Source: Serpula lacrymans var. lacrymans S7.9 (Eukaryota > Basidiomycota > Agaricomycetes > Boletales > Serpulaceae). From it: DNA of 64,000 bases. This document shows, piece by piece, positions 51,976 through 63,343 of the stretch. The notes beneath the pieces are model-generated. The model did not search any database. It was not told the DNA's origin and was given only the letters and a program-made list of their open reading frames with translations. Numbering within the stretch: the stretch's first letter is position 1; every line of letters starts with the position of its first letter. The stretch spans positions 1,396,375-1,460,374 of the forward strand of contig NW_006763302.1 of the NCBI RefSeq assembly GCF_000218685.1. The letters run 5' to 3'. Position numbers and translations under genes: made by a program.

Positions 51976-54789
51976 TTAGGAAATCTCAGAATAATTTGAG
52001 AATCGCAAATGGTCCGACATGAGATCACCTCCACCCAGGTGAAGCGTGCCTCCTGCTCGCGCACTGCGTTCAAGCAGGTCATCCCATTTATCAGCTTTCT
52101 CTTTATCACTGAGCGGCGCTCGACGAGGAGTACTGAGCTCTCGGAAAGTAAGAGGTGATCGAGCGGGAGACTGTTCGGTCTTGCGAGGCGTTGAACCAAA
52201 CGAATTCGACCTTGGCCTCTGTTTCGTTGTCGAAGCATTGCTATGCGCTCCAGATGACGCCCGGTTTCTATTCAGCCCAGTCGATTCGTCCTCGTCTTCA
52301 GCGGTCTTGTGAGACGACGGAGAAGGCGTAGATGGGGACCGCACCTGGTTTCGGCCTGGCCGCAGAGAGCTCCTGGTTGGTCTTGGTGGAGGAGACTGGC
52401 CAAATTCGGGAAGAGGTAACGAGAGAACTGGCCTTTTATCACCGTCTTTGGCGCTTTTGGGCGAGAAAGCGTTTATAGGATCAGTGGTAGAGAAGGAAGG
52501 AATAGGGGGAGATGCAGGACGAGAAAGAGGAGATGTGCTATCCTTCTCGTTGCTACCCATCCTCCTTGGTGGGTAGGGAAGGGGCTGGTGTTCCGATCGA
52601 GCCGATGCCGGGTGATCTGCCGGGCCAGACATTGATCGACGAGGAACAGATTTTCGGGGCTTAGGCGTTGGGGACGCAACAGCCTCGTCTATGTTGTCAA
52701 ATTGATGCAGTTCCTTAGGGGATAGAATGTGTTGATCCGCAAAGTGTGGTAGTGGTGGAATTTCATAGCCATATGAGGACGTTGAGGATCGCACAGATTG
52801 CGACCTATTGAAAAACTTTGAGGATGCTATATCTGACGATATGGGTGAAGAAGAACGTGTGGTAATGCTCTGTCGAGGCCCACCAAATGATTTAGGAGCA
52901 GTCGAAGGCCGAGGGCCATACCCACTTCTTTGCTTCGTCGGAGAAACCATCGTAGTGTGTGAATGGGCTGTGTGTTCCGGAGACGTCATGATGCGAGTGA
53001 GCGTGTCTGTCTGTCGTGCAGCGGTGGACTGAGCGGTGCTGCGCAACAATTCCTTTGGGATGGCTGGTACAGGAGGTGCGGCCTTGTCTATTTGATATCG
53101 ATCGCGAAGCCCACCTGTACTCAATCGCTTCATCAACTTCCATAACTTCCCCCCTTCTTCTGTTTTTTCCTTTCCAAAGTTCTCGTGAGTGGAGCTTGCC
53201 CTGACATGCTCTGATCCCCAGTTACGTGCAGAGGACAATGTCTGGCTCGGATGTACGTTCTCAGCAGAACGAAGATCGACAAACTCGCAACCAAATTTGT
53301 CCAAGGAACCCCGCTGCTCTTTTGGCAAACCCAACGAACGATTCTCCTGCAAACTCTGCCGACCTTTCATGTGCCCACTACGTTCCACCGGCGACGAGTC
53401 TTCTCTTTCTACTCCTCCACTCGTCACCTTTTTCCACCTATTTGACACTTTTCTTGTTAAACTGCGACTCCCAGAGTCAGGTTTTGCGGAGCCTGCGCGT
53501 TGATGAACCAAGTAGCCATCAAGGCCATCCCACCTATCGTTAGGTCCTCCCACTGCGACGACCCTCCCAGACGTATTTCCAAACACCGTATAGTATGGGG
53601 TTGCAGAAACTTCATCGTCTGCTTTTGACACCTCTGAACCTGTTAACGACTTATAATGCTCGAGATTTTCACTTGCCGCAGGGGTGTGTTCTCGACTTTG
53701 CTCCTGCTGCTTATAGGCTTGTACAACAGCACCTGCGGGCGTTAGCGAAGGAACTGGATGTGCACGACCTGACCCCTGCCTCCCTAAAATTCTTGGCGAA
53801 GACAACAAAGACAAAGGAGAGACATGATCTTTGGAGGGAACAGACACAGTCGCCCGTCTCCCAGCAGACAACGGACTGGCACTCGTGCTTGCTTTACTCT
53901 TTTCCTTTTCTTTAGAATGCTGCAACGCCTTATAAGATCCACTCGGCTTTCGCCTGAGGACATTGCGAGGTTTTTGTTCCCGCCCGCGAGGAGGCAACGG
54001 CGAAGCCCATGATGGTGGCTGCTCCCGCGGGGAGCTGTCGTTACTGGTGGGCTGAGACCCGGACCCAGGCGTGTCGGATACCTGCCGTGCTTGCTGTAGT
54101 GCCCGAAAGCTTCTGGGCGTCGCTGTGACATCATTAGGAGAGCAGTGGTTGGGACTAGGCCGTGGAGAGAGTGGTGAGCCATGAAAACGGGACGATCCTT
54201 CTGAGTCAGAAGGTGCGGAGAAAGATGATGCTCCCGAACGCAGCTGAACCGAAGGCTTCTTCAAAAGACGTTTCAACCCCGCCGACAACATTGTGCTGCT
54301 TTCAGAGGTCATACTCGGCAATCTATTCTGCGATGCTGGCGAGTGGGACGATGAATGGGATCGAGCACCCAAGGGAGAGGTTGGTGTTGGGGGGATATCG
54401 TCATACGGTGAAATTGGTTGCGATATGCTAGCATTTGCAGACCGCGATGAGCGAGTCAAAGCTGAAGCGAGCTTGCCTACTGTGGAGCCCGGACGTGAGG
54501 ACCGACTTTGACCATATTTGTATGTCTCTGGATTGCAGGCGGGACCGTCACTAGCGAAGTTTTTAGCTTGCGCTGACACCGACTTCGAGTGAAATCTGCG
54601 AGATCGGGAACTTGGAGCGGGAGGATCTAGCGAGGCAAGGATATGGGCAGGCACAGAAATATTACGAGTCGAAGGAGTCCTCTCGGAACGCGGTACGTTC
54701 GAGACAGCGGTGTGTGTAGAGGGCTGAGACGACATAGAATCTCGTCGAAAGAGACGAGGTGACTGAGAAAGATGTTGAGTGCTATTCAT
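51976..54789 (-). CDS. Large Ser/Pro-rich, intrinsically disordered protein
   Basis: A single open exon of 937 codons starts at ATG 54789 (MNSTQHLSQSPRLFRRDSMS). The frame stays open to an ATG at 55098, but the extra residues are Cys-rich and unlike the rest, so I prefer the inner start. The protein is dominated by Ser, Pro, Thr and Arg, with many SP/TP sites suited to proline-directed kinases. Ordered-looking islands are TPYYTVFGNTSGRVVAVGGP, GGKLWKLMKRLSTGGLRDRY, a Pro-rich IPPLPHF, and the C-terminus ADKWDDLLERSARAGGTLHL...LMSDHLRFSNYSE. From memory the last two islands recur in unnamed agaricomycete proteins. A scaffold or signalling role is inference. The GC-rich, intronless coding region contrasts with its multi-intron neighbours. 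Confidence 0.8.
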   Translation of the reverse strand: MNSTQHLSQSPRLFRRDSMSSQPSTHTAVSNVPRSERTPSTRNISVPAHILASLDPPAPSSRSRRFHSKSVSAQAKNFASDGPACNPETYKYGQSRSSRPGSTVGKLASALTRSSRSANASISQPISPYDDIPPTPTSPLGARSHSSSHSPASQNRLPSMTSESSTMLSAGLKRLLKKPSVQLRSGASSFSAPSDSEGSSRFHGSPLSPRPSPNHCSPNDVTATPRSFRALQQARQVSDTPGSGSQPTSNDSSPREQPPSWASPLPPRGREQKPRNVLRRKPSGSYKALQHSKEKEKSKASTSASPLSAGRRATVSVPSKDHVSPLSLLSSPRILGRQGSGRAHPVPSLTPAGAVVQAYKQQEQSREHTPAASENLEHYKSLTGSEVSKADDEVSATPYYTVFGNTSGRVVAVGGPNDRWDGLDGYLVHQRAGSAKPDSGSRSLTRKVSNRWKKVTSGGVEREDSSPVERSGHMKGRQSLQENRSLGLPKEQRGSLDKFGCEFVDLRSAENVHPSQTLSSARNWGSEHVRASSTHENFGKEKTEEGGKLWKLMKRLSTGGLRDRYQIDKAAPPVPAIPKELLRSTAQSTAARQTDTLTRIMTSPEHTAHSHTTMVSPTKQRSGYGPRPSTAPKSFGGPRQSITTRSSSPISSDIASSKFFNRSQSVRSSTSSYGYEIPPLPHFADQHILSPKELHQFDNIDEAVASPTPKPRKSVPRRSMSGPADHPASARSEHQPLPYPPRRMGSNEKDSTSPLSRPASPPIPSFSTTDPINAFSPKSAKDGDKRPVLSLPLPEFGQSPPPRPTRSSLRPGRNQVRSPSTPSPSSHKTAEDEDESTGLNRNRASSGAHSNASTTKQRPRSNSFGSTPRKTEQSPARSPLTFRELSTPRRAPLSDKEKADKWDDLLERSARAGGTLHLGGGDLMSDHLRFSNYSEIS

Positions 54790-56098
54790 GACGCGGTGAT
54801 TCGATAGACGATCACGTCGCGGTGGGCGTAGGAATTTAGAAGACTTGATTGGAGTGGAGCGTGAGTTCTTAACGATCGTAGTAGGATAACAGGAAAGAAC
54901 GTACCGATGGTACCGGTTGACGACGTCGAGTCTAATCAGAAACAGAAAGCAGATAATCCTAAGGCACGGTAGGCCTGACCGAATTGGAAGGAGATATGAG
55001 CGCTCGTGGTTTCCAAAACGACGATAAAACCTACATAATATGCCTGTGGGCCAATAGTCACAGCAAACGAGTCTATATCCACAGCAAAGACAAGACAAGA
55101 ATCAAAGGAGAGAACGAGACTTGAAAAGGGAGTGAAAAGCTGAGAATAACAAGCGGGAACGTGCAAATAGGTTGTGCAGCAACGGAACACGTAGTCAAGC
55201 GCCGAGGCTTAATTTGTAACCGAAAGTGATCAGGCGGGATATGTAACGGCAACTGTCAGGACAGAGTGGGGTGATAAAGAGGGTTGGTGAAAAGAATGTA
55301 GATTGAAGAGAGCGTGGTGCGGGTAGCGGGTGCTGGCGAAAACGCTGAAAACGGAGACGACGGAGAAACAGGGATCACTGAGGTGAACAGCCTATGCTAA
55401 GAGAGTTTCAGATATTGTGTGGACGGGGTAATTTTGAAAAGTGAGACAGACCTCTGCATACGCCTTCTGGAACGTAAAATGAAATGCAGCGAGTCAAAAG
55501 AGCTGTGTGTCCCTGTCAGCCTCAAATGGGACAAGGGTGGAGCGAAACGCACGGAGATAAGCAAAGCAAGGACCTCTGGCGCCGGCGCTGGCTGGGATGA
55601 TGGGGGGAGGAAAGAGGGAGACTAAAGCGAGCGTAGGGGTTATATATGTTGGCCGCTGAAAGATTCTCGGTCGTCGTCGAGACGCACGAACCAAGGAACT
55701 TGAGTCAGTGGGCGAACGTACGGCAAAGATAATTGAAGACACGCTTTATTGCGGCTTCTAATCTTTTCTGTCAATATGGCAACCATCCGCGTCCTTCCCC
55801 TTTTGGACACCCGACACCAGCGAGGATCAGCGCTGCAGGTTGAGTTCCACCTTGCAGTCCAGTATACATGCTTTAAATTTGCATGCATTGCAGGCTTATC
55901 ACCATACATTATCCCAGTAAGTACTAGCACCCATCATTCCCATTTGCTTCTCTGCGAACGTCACCACCTTTTCGGTTCAGAGGCGCACCCGGATCTCACA
56001 GCACAGCGTATATTTCTCACTCGTCTCCTCTCTCTTTCTCCCCCTCATACTTTCCTTCGTCTCACTTTCACCCTCAAACAGGCTTATTTATTAACACA
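54790..56098 (+). other. Divergent upstream region of the disordered-protein gene and the prephenate dehydrogenase gene
   Basis: 1.3 kb between two divergent ATGs. A short open stretch from ATG 55777 (MATIRVLPLLDTRH) is not connected to the dehydrogenase frame by obvious splicing; it could be a leader ORF or an upstream exon. Confidence 0.5.
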
Positions 56099-57799
56099 AT
56101 GGCCTCCACCGAAATAACCCAAAATGATCCCATCCAAGACCAGCCCACAATCGGTCTCATCGGAATGGGCGCAATGGGCACCATGTACACTAAATATCTC
56201 TCCGAGGCCGGCTGGAAAAAGTCAGTACCCCTCATGTGTATACTTAACTCCTGCATCACTGTCTAACCACTCCGGAATTCCGCATCACCACGTTTCACTC
56301 CCAGAATTGCCGTCTGTGACATTCCAACCAAGTACGAGTCGCTAAAGAGCGCCTACCAAGGCATGTCATCACGTTGCTATGCATTCCACCTCTACAAGGT
56401 CCGCTCACTCGTTCCATTCTCAACAGGCACACCAGGTGTAACCGTATACCCCGATGGACATGCTGTATCGAGGATATCCGACTTTATCATGTACTCTGTC
56501 GAGGCAGAGTACATCGATCGCGTAGTCGCCCAGTATGGTCCTTGTGAGAATCCTTCCCCGTCTTATCACCTCTAGGCCCTCGGATTTCTCATTTAAAACC
56601 GTGTAGCTACAAAGGTAGGCGCCGTGGTGTCAGGCCAGACGTCGGTAAAAGCCCCCGAGAAAGAAGCCTTCGAGAAATATCTCCCCGAGGACGTACATAT
56701 AGTTTCCATCCATTCTCTTCACGGCCCGACAGTCTCCCCAGTCGGACAGCCCTTAGTAAATGCAAAACACAACTTTCTAATTTACTTCTCCACTAACGTC
56801 ATCCGTCACACGACCAGGTTCTCATTAAACACCGTGCCCCGGATTCAGCACTTCATCTCGTCGAATGCATATTCCGTTGCTTCCGTTCTCGCTACGTCTA
56901 CCTCACTTACGAGGACCATGATCTCGTGACTGCCAACGTCCAAGCAGTTACTCATGCCGCCTTCCTAACGTGAGTCTTTCAGTTCCCCATTTACTTCCAC
57001 CGGTCAATAAACCTACTTCTGTAGTATGGGCACAGCATGGGCAAGCATGAAATCGTACCCCTGGGAGCAAGGCCAGTACATCGGCGGAATCGAAACTGTC
57101 AAAGTGAACATCATGCTCCGCATATACGCCAACAAGTGGCACGTCTACGCTGGTCTAGCCATCCTCAACCCGTCGGCGCGCGTTCAGATCGACCAGTACG
57201 CGACAAGTGCAACCGAACTGTTTAAGCTCATGCTTGCGGGAGACGTACCGACGCTCCGCGCCCGAATGTACCAGGCACGCGAGGCCGTGTTCACGCAAAC
57301 AGGCCAGACGCGCACCCCCATATTCTTATCCGAAGACGTCCTCGACCAGTTCACCATTGGCAGCGCACGCAAAGACGGAATCAACGGTAATGGCGTCTCC
57401 CCAACTGGCACTTCTGCACCGCGATCCAACTCACATCTTGCTCTGCTCGCCATGGTGGACTGTTGGGCTCATCTTGGGATCCAACCGTTCGTGCACCTCG
57501 ACCTTGCGGCGACGCCTATCTTCAGGATGTGGATCGGTGTTGCGGAGTACCTCTTCCGTTCCACCGATAGACTGGACCAGGCGCTCCATTCAGCAGTCTG
57601 GGACGTATCACACAGATCTGATGATCTTGAATTTGTTGTCGCAGCCCGAGGATGGAGTCAATGCGTCTCATTCGGGGACTTCGAGTTGTACAGGAAGAGG
57701 TTTGCCGAAACCTCGTCGTTCTTCGAGTCCCGGTTTGAAGAAGCTAATAAGATTGGGTCAGCTATGATCAAAGCTATATCAGACAGTAACGGCAAGTAG
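56099..57799 (+). CDS. TYR1: Prephenate dehydrogenase (NADP+), tyrosine biosynthesis
   Basis: The enzyme oxidatively decarboxylates prephenate to 4-hydroxyphenylpyruvate, the tyrosine branch of the shikimate pathway, in the cytosol. Exons 56099-56220, 56305-56360, 56427-56543, 56607-56755, 56818-56969 and 57025-57799 give 456 aa, close to yeast Tyr1 (about 450). The N-terminus holds the dinucleotide-binding GLIGMGAMG (about residues 20-28) and the strand IAVCDIP. Following motifs are SDFIMYSVEAEYID, GAVVSGQTSVKAPE, HIVSIHSLHGP (catalytic His region), THAAFLTMGTAWASM, and a long helical C-terminal domain. Intron 2 (56361-56426) is GC-AG (AAG|GCATGT...AACAG); no GT donor keeps the frame. It is convergent with the arginine-pathway gene, 98 bp between stops. 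Confidence 0.93.
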
Positions 57800-57897
57800 A
57801 AATATCTATTCACGAGACGATAGAACATTTGCTAGAGATGATATCTTGTACTTAAGTCTAGGGGGTTTTGTGTTTGACTAGATATACCCGCGTTTGC

Positions 57898-59444
57898 TTA
57901 ACTTCTGTAATCTCCATTGATCGATACATATTCCTGAGTGATAGACTATGAATGACAAACAGTTAGAGGAATCAGAAGGACTTACGTAGCTGAAGTCGCA
58001 AGTCCAGTATTTCGCACTCTCTTTGCCGAGACCTAGTTCGACCTTGATCTCAAAGTCCTCCTCGCTAAGGATCTCCTTCGCGCGAACCTCATCTACCTGC
58101 TCTGGTTCACCCTCAACCAGCACAGGAAGAGGAGTTGAACCATCGGCAGGGACGAATGTGACGCTAACACGAGTGGGGTCGAGAGGGATAGAAAGTTGCA
58201 CTGACCCAGAGGCGGCGAGAACGCGGCCCCAGCTGCGGTTCATGTCAGAATCAAGGTGGAAACTGGGTGACTGATAAGGTTTACTTGGCATCCTCTCCAT
58301 ACAAAGCAGTTTTCACAAGTGCAGAGGTGGAGATCTTAGAAGCGACGCGGTGAGCATCTGAAAATGAACTGGCTCCCTGTATAAAATTTGAATATGTTGT
58401 TTTTCACTAGGCTGGGAAACTTGACATTACCTGCACATTGACTGTGACAAACTTTGTCGCACCTTCTCCATCTCGTACGACTAGCTGGGCAAGGTCTGTT
58501 GCGAACGAAGTCAATTCTTCACGGAATGTCTCGTATGCCTTTCTATCGTGCTCTTCGTCGATTTCTTTGGCTGACTGATCGGCGGCAGCGCCGTTGGCAA
58601 GAACGATAATGGTGTCATTAGTAGACATCTCGCCGTCTACACTGATAGAATTGAAGCTACGATCAACAGCATATGTCAAGGCGGATTGTAGACTTCGAGG
58701 TGAGATGGCAGCATCGGTCAAGATGCATGCAAGTAAGGTAGCGTGGAGCTGTTTCGCACTAGCAGGAGGGCCCATGTCGGGGTGGATCATTCCTGCACCC
58801 TTGTCTATACCAGCCATTCGAAATGTCTGTCCATTGATGGTGAAAGTGCGAGCGCGCAGCTTAGGGAATGTATCGGTGGTCATAAAAGCCTTTGCTGCAC
58901 TTTCCCAAGCACTGAAGTTCGAGTCTAGAGTTAATGCTTTGGATTCGATACCGGCGATAATCTTGGATATGGGTAGGTTCTGGCCAATAACGCCAGTGGA
59001 CATGACAAGAGTCTCATGTGTCCCGGATGAGCTGGGTGACGAGGGCTCAAGGAGAGCGTCTGTCGCTTTGACCATAGCCCATGCGTCCTCCATGCCCTGT
59101 TTGCCTGTCACTGCGTTGGCGCAGCCGCTGTTGACAACAAGGGCTCTTGCGCGGCCCGCGCCCTTTTCGAGCACCTCTTGAGAGACAAGCACAGGTGCGG
59201 CCTTGAAGGCATTGCGAGTGAAGCACGCAGCTGCAGCTGCTGGTCGTGATGATGTCGATAGGATGACTGCCAGATCATTAACACCAGCATTTTTCTTCAC
59301 ACCGCAATGGCTTCCTGCCACCACAAAGTTCTTTGGGAAGGACGAGTCTGGGATGGAGGCATGAAGGTGAGATTTGGACGGTGCTGGCTTGATGGTGATG
59401 GTAGAAGCGAACCGCCTACAAATGAGAACAGGATTGCGCGACAT
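57898..59444 (-). CDS. Glutamate N-acetyltransferase / amino-acid acetyltransferase (ArgJ family), mitochondrial
   Basis: The bifunctional enzyme recycles the acetyl group from N-acetylornithine to glutamate in arginine biosynthesis, in the mitochondrial matrix. Exons 59444-58431, 58376-58285, 58232-57986 and 57933-57898 give 462 aa. The ATG at 59444 starts [19 protein letters not shown], a basic, hydroxylated presequence; an in-frame ATG at 59492 would add 16 residues. Family motifs are [37 protein letters not shown], and the autocleavage region [11 protein letters not shown]...[15 protein letters not shown] with the nucleophilic Thr in ATLL. Later motifs are [14 protein letters not shown] and [11 protein letters not shown]. 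The protein is expected to self-cleave before that Thr into alpha and beta chains. Intron ends are canonical. Confidence 0.95.
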
Positions 59445-59966
59445 AGAGGCAACTTTCTGAGTGGGAACAACGAACGAGTCAGAGTTTTTCAAAAGATGGG
59501 ATTAATAATGCAGTAGCGAGTAAGGGTCGAATATAAGTAAGATACATGAATACAGCCATTCTTAACCAGCCCACGGCACAAATCCCTCCACTGACAGGAC
59601 AAAGGAGTGAGCATAAGAGCATGTCGGAAAGATCCCATCAAGCAAAGCTGTATTTCCTTCTACGATAGCTGCTGCGTTGGAATAACAAAGCTGCGAGTAC
59701 GATACCGCAAATGAATCTGCTGTTCGAAAGAAAAGAGTTGTTCTGCCAATGCTCCGTTACCCAGCATCGTCTGAGGACGACAACGCGAGTGCAGCCCTGT
59801 AATGCTGCATCACTGGCATGAAAAACAAACAAATGACTGGTGCGGCCTTTATACGGGTGGCTAAGCCCGGTCACATGCTTGCCACATTGTGACTCGTCAC
59901 GCCCTGTACTCATCCATCCTCAAGCTCACGACCTCGACGGCAACGGAAATCACATAGACGGCAAAA
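59445..59966 (+). promoter_or_regulatory. Shared divergent promoter region
   Basis: 522 bp separate the ATGs of the acetyltransferase (-) and the ribosomal protein gene (+). No specific site was identified with confidence. Confidence 0.5.
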
Positions 59967-60669
59967 ATGGGCTCAACAAGGTGAGATTCAGCGTTGCATA
60001 CCTCTCTTCAGCGTTCGTAGCACACGATACATCTCGTAAAACGACACTCGAGTGCCGGCTTGGGCTGGATGAAAGACGTCTGGGTCGGATGAGCCGTTCC
60101 ACATTTGGATCTTATCCCTTGAACATTTCCTGGGCTCCTTGCGTTCTCTGCATGCGATCGTAAACTCACTCCTGTTTTACAATTCACCAGACTCTACTGC
60201 AAGGGACGCGTCCTCGGCCACAAGCGTGCTAAGCGCAACACTCGCCCTAACACTTCCCTCCTTCAAATCGAGGGTGTCGCCACGAAAGAGGACGCCCAGT
60301 TCTACCTTGGAAAGGTGCGCTTCTTGTTCGTTTAATTCTAAATCGGCTATTCACGTTCTTGCCAGAGAGTCGCCTTTGTATACAAGGCGAAGACGGAGGT
60401 ACAGGGATCGAAGGTCCGAGTTATCTGGGGGTGAGTCAATTTTGTGATTTATCCAGTCATATCTTCTGACGCTCGAATCCGTCTTCTACAAAGTCGTGTA
60501 ACTCGCCCTCACGGCAATTCTGGTGTCGTTAAATCAAAATTCAGGTCAAACCTTCCCCCACGCGCGTTCGGTGCTAGTGTCCGTGTTGTGCGTATATCTT
60601 AGTTCTAGAATCCTGGTACACTATCCTAATCCATATCACACACAGATGCTGTACCCTTCGACAATTTAA
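59967..60669 (+). CDS. RPL33: 60S ribosomal protein eL33 (L35Ae)
   Basis: A structural protein of the large cytosolic ribosomal subunit. Exons 59967-59980, 60191-60314, 60366-60430, 60494-60587 and 60646-60669 give 106 aa, the normal family length. It shows [80 protein letters not shown] and [17 protein letters not shown]. The first intron (210 nt) follows only 14 coding bases and is four times longer than the others (51, 63 and 58 nt), a common ribosomal-protein gene layout. The last exon encodes just eight codons including the stop. Confidence 0.97.
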
Positions 60670-61170
60670 TCCCTGTACATCCTCGCTTTTCGTATCGCCT
60701 ACTTATTCATGCGTATGACATGTCATATGACCCTACATGCATCAATATACTCGCATGGAAAACAACAATTAAGCTGCTCTTATCGATCATTTATGCTACT
60801 TGATGTGCCATACAAGGTATTCAATGGGTGATTATCTTTCAGATATGTTACGTATAACTGAGTGTCCGTGTTTTTGTCGTGATCAATGTGTTTGTCTTAT
60901 GTACATTGAAATAACCTCTTGTTTCCAGGTATATCAACTCAGCGGTTCAATGCACTTTCATTTCTCTCATGCGAGCCTTATCATCTGTTGGTTTATCCAT
61001 GAACATCATTAGTCCCGTTAAGATCATACAAACCATCCATAAGCCCAATACAGACATCCTACGTGAGTATATTATATACAGGTGACACGACGCATATACG
61101 TCCCTAAAACCCAAAGAGATTCGAGAAACTTCCTTGTAAAACGTTCAATCCCAGCCTCAGTTCACTGCCC
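60670..61170 (+). other. Convergent 3' intergenic region
   Basis: AT-rich 500 bp between the stop codons of eL33 (+) and the dehydrogenase (-); no feature recognised. Confidence 0.6.
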
Positions 61171-62297
61171 TTACCACGCCGTATGTCCTCCGTCAACGAT
61201 GATGCTAACTCCTACATCAGTAAATGGAAGGGACGATAGAGTATCCTGACACTCACTCGCTACCAGTACAGAAACTGGACGCATCGGAGGCAAGCCAAGT
61301 CACGACCCCACGCAGCTCGTCCGGTCTTCCAAGCCTTCCTAGTGGGTTCTGGTCAGACCATGACTGAGCAAGATGAGGGAATTTGTCTAGATATGCTCCG
61401 CTCATTCTATACAGGATATCGTTAGCATGAAGATGTCTTGTATATACGCGCTGAATAAGAGAAACACACTTAGTAACCATGTATCCAGGCGATATGGTAT
61501 TGACCCTGATCTTCATCGGTCCAAGCTCGCATGCCATGCTACGACCCATCTGAAGGACGGCAGATTTGCTTGCACCGTAAGAGACATAGCGGTGGCCCTG
61601 TCCATGCTATCAGCTTGATATATTCTCATAGAAAATATTGGCTTACCTTATTAGTAACGCTTCCGCTCATAGATGCAATGAGAATGATACTACCCGCAAT
61701 GCCAAGACGGGCCATTTGTCGCCCCACAGCTTGGGCTGCAAAGAGAACGCCGTTCACGTTCACGTTCATAACCTAGGCAGCATGTCAGTTCACCATTATA
61801 CAATTGTGAGTCCAGTCACCCACCTTTTGGAAGTTGTCTGCTGGGTATTCCAAGCAGTCACCATCGATGACAATACCAGCAGCCGCGACACATATGTCTA
61901 CTCTCCCTTCCTTGTCCACGATCTGTTGTACGATATCCCACGTCCCCGTTTGGTCTGTCACGTCTGCACTCAAATATTCCAGTCTCGACTTTGCTGGTTC
62001 CTCTTGTGTCTGAGGCGTCTCAAGGGGAGGCAGGCTATCGATGTGCTTTTTAACAGCCAGCCATTCACTATCAGGAGCTGAAGGCAAGTCTAAGCAGTAC
62101 ACTACGGCTCCTGCCTCGGCCAGAGCGAGAGCCATCTCAAGACCAAGGCCGCGGTGTCCCCCTGTGATGACGGCGACGCGGTTAGCAATGGCGAAATCGG
62201 AAAAGATGGCGCGTTGAGGAGCAGCGGCTGGCTGTGGATTGAGGATGGCAGCGACGCCATGAACTATGGGGGAGGCGAGAGCAACTGAGGGGGACAT
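61171..62297 (-). CDS. Short-chain dehydrogenase/reductase (classical SDR)
   Basis: Exons 62297-61824, 61772-61647, 61597-61470, 61406-61257 and 61204-61171 join in frame to 303 aa; introns are 51, 49, 63 and 52 nt. Cofactor motif RVAVITGGHRGLGLEMALAL (TGxxxGxG, about residue 45) has a neutral to acidic strand end (CLDLP), which leans toward NAD(H). Also visible are SADVTD, VAAAGI (NAG equivalent), the catalytic Ser in SIILIASMSG, YGASK (catalytic Tyr and Lys), SPGYMVTK and the terminal DIIVDGGHTAW. From memory it resembles fungal sugar-alcohol or sorbose reductase-like SDRs, but the substrate cannot be read from sequence. The N-terminal 40 residues are Ala/Pro-rich and not part of the fold. 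Confidence 0.92.
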
Positions 62298-63343
62298 TGT
62301 AATGATTGATAGGTGTGTATGAAGAGCAAGAGGACGTTTATAACACGTCGCGCTTGACTCGGAGTAATGTCCTGATCATAACGAGAAGGACGTGTGATGC
62401 TTGGCTTGTTTTCACAGGCGCATCGGCCTTGAACAAAGTGCTTTTAGTCAGACGTCAACCAATTAGTGTCGAGGAGTCAAATATACTTGAGAACAAAGTG
62501 GCTCCAACCGCCGCGTCCTCGATTCGCATCACTTCTGACCTGGGTCATGTTCCCTGTCAGCAACGTAAGGAAAGGTACGTAGTGCGGGGAAAGAGGCCCA
62601 CTCGTGACCACTTCCATCATGTGCGTGTAAATCCAAGGGCGTCCCAAGCTCATAAAGTCTAGTGAGGAACGATATTGGCGCAGATAGGCATGAACCGGTG
62701 CGATGTCCGTGTCGCGAGCAACTTGAAGATGCGCTGCTGTAGACATTGACCCTGGAGATGCTGAGAATGGAGACATAATAGCATCAAAAGCGTACGTGTA
62801 TACCAGCTTCTGTGAGCGGGAACAAGACACAGGCGCAGTCGACAGTAAGCCAGGTGATGCACCATAGGGAACAGTGTTCATCCAGATTCGCATTAGTTCG
62901 GCACATGGTTAGCATGTGCGTTCGGTGTCCGTATCGTATGATGTTCTCATTCGTGGTGGAGGTTCGGCACTTGTTGGAAATTTCGGGTCGCGAAGCAGGG
63001 GCGGTATGCAGTCCGTAAACTAGCAAACAGACTCTCCGGGAAGCCTGAATGTCCACCAGTGGTCCAAAATGAGAAGGGTCTAGGAATTTTGGTTGACAAC
63101 GTCCTTCGCGGCAGGGTACCAACTGAATTGAAGGTCTTGCAGATCGTTGAGCGCACAACGTCAAGGTGACATTACCTTGCTTAACAAGGTCTATTGAACA
63201 CTGGCAACACTGAACGTTTCTGATAAGAAGAAAATCAGCCTGAGAGAGTTCAGAACGTGACCATGCTGTGACTACAGCGTTACTTCTGTGGCATCGGTTC
63301 CCTGTACCATCACGACCTTGGACTAACTACTAGATATACAAAA
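62298..63343 (-). other. Between SDR and Maf genes; possible degraded gene
   Basis: Open minus-strand stretches at 62477-62893 and 62784-63164 overlap and look moderately protein-like, but show no motif and no phase-consistent splicing that I could establish. The ends contain the promoters of the flanking genes. Confidence 0.35.

Noticed and set aside
55777..55920. Upstream first exon of the prephenate dehydrogenase
   Set aside because: The dehydrogenase N-terminus is complete from ATG 56099 and the short frame at 55777 ends without a donor that joins it in phase.
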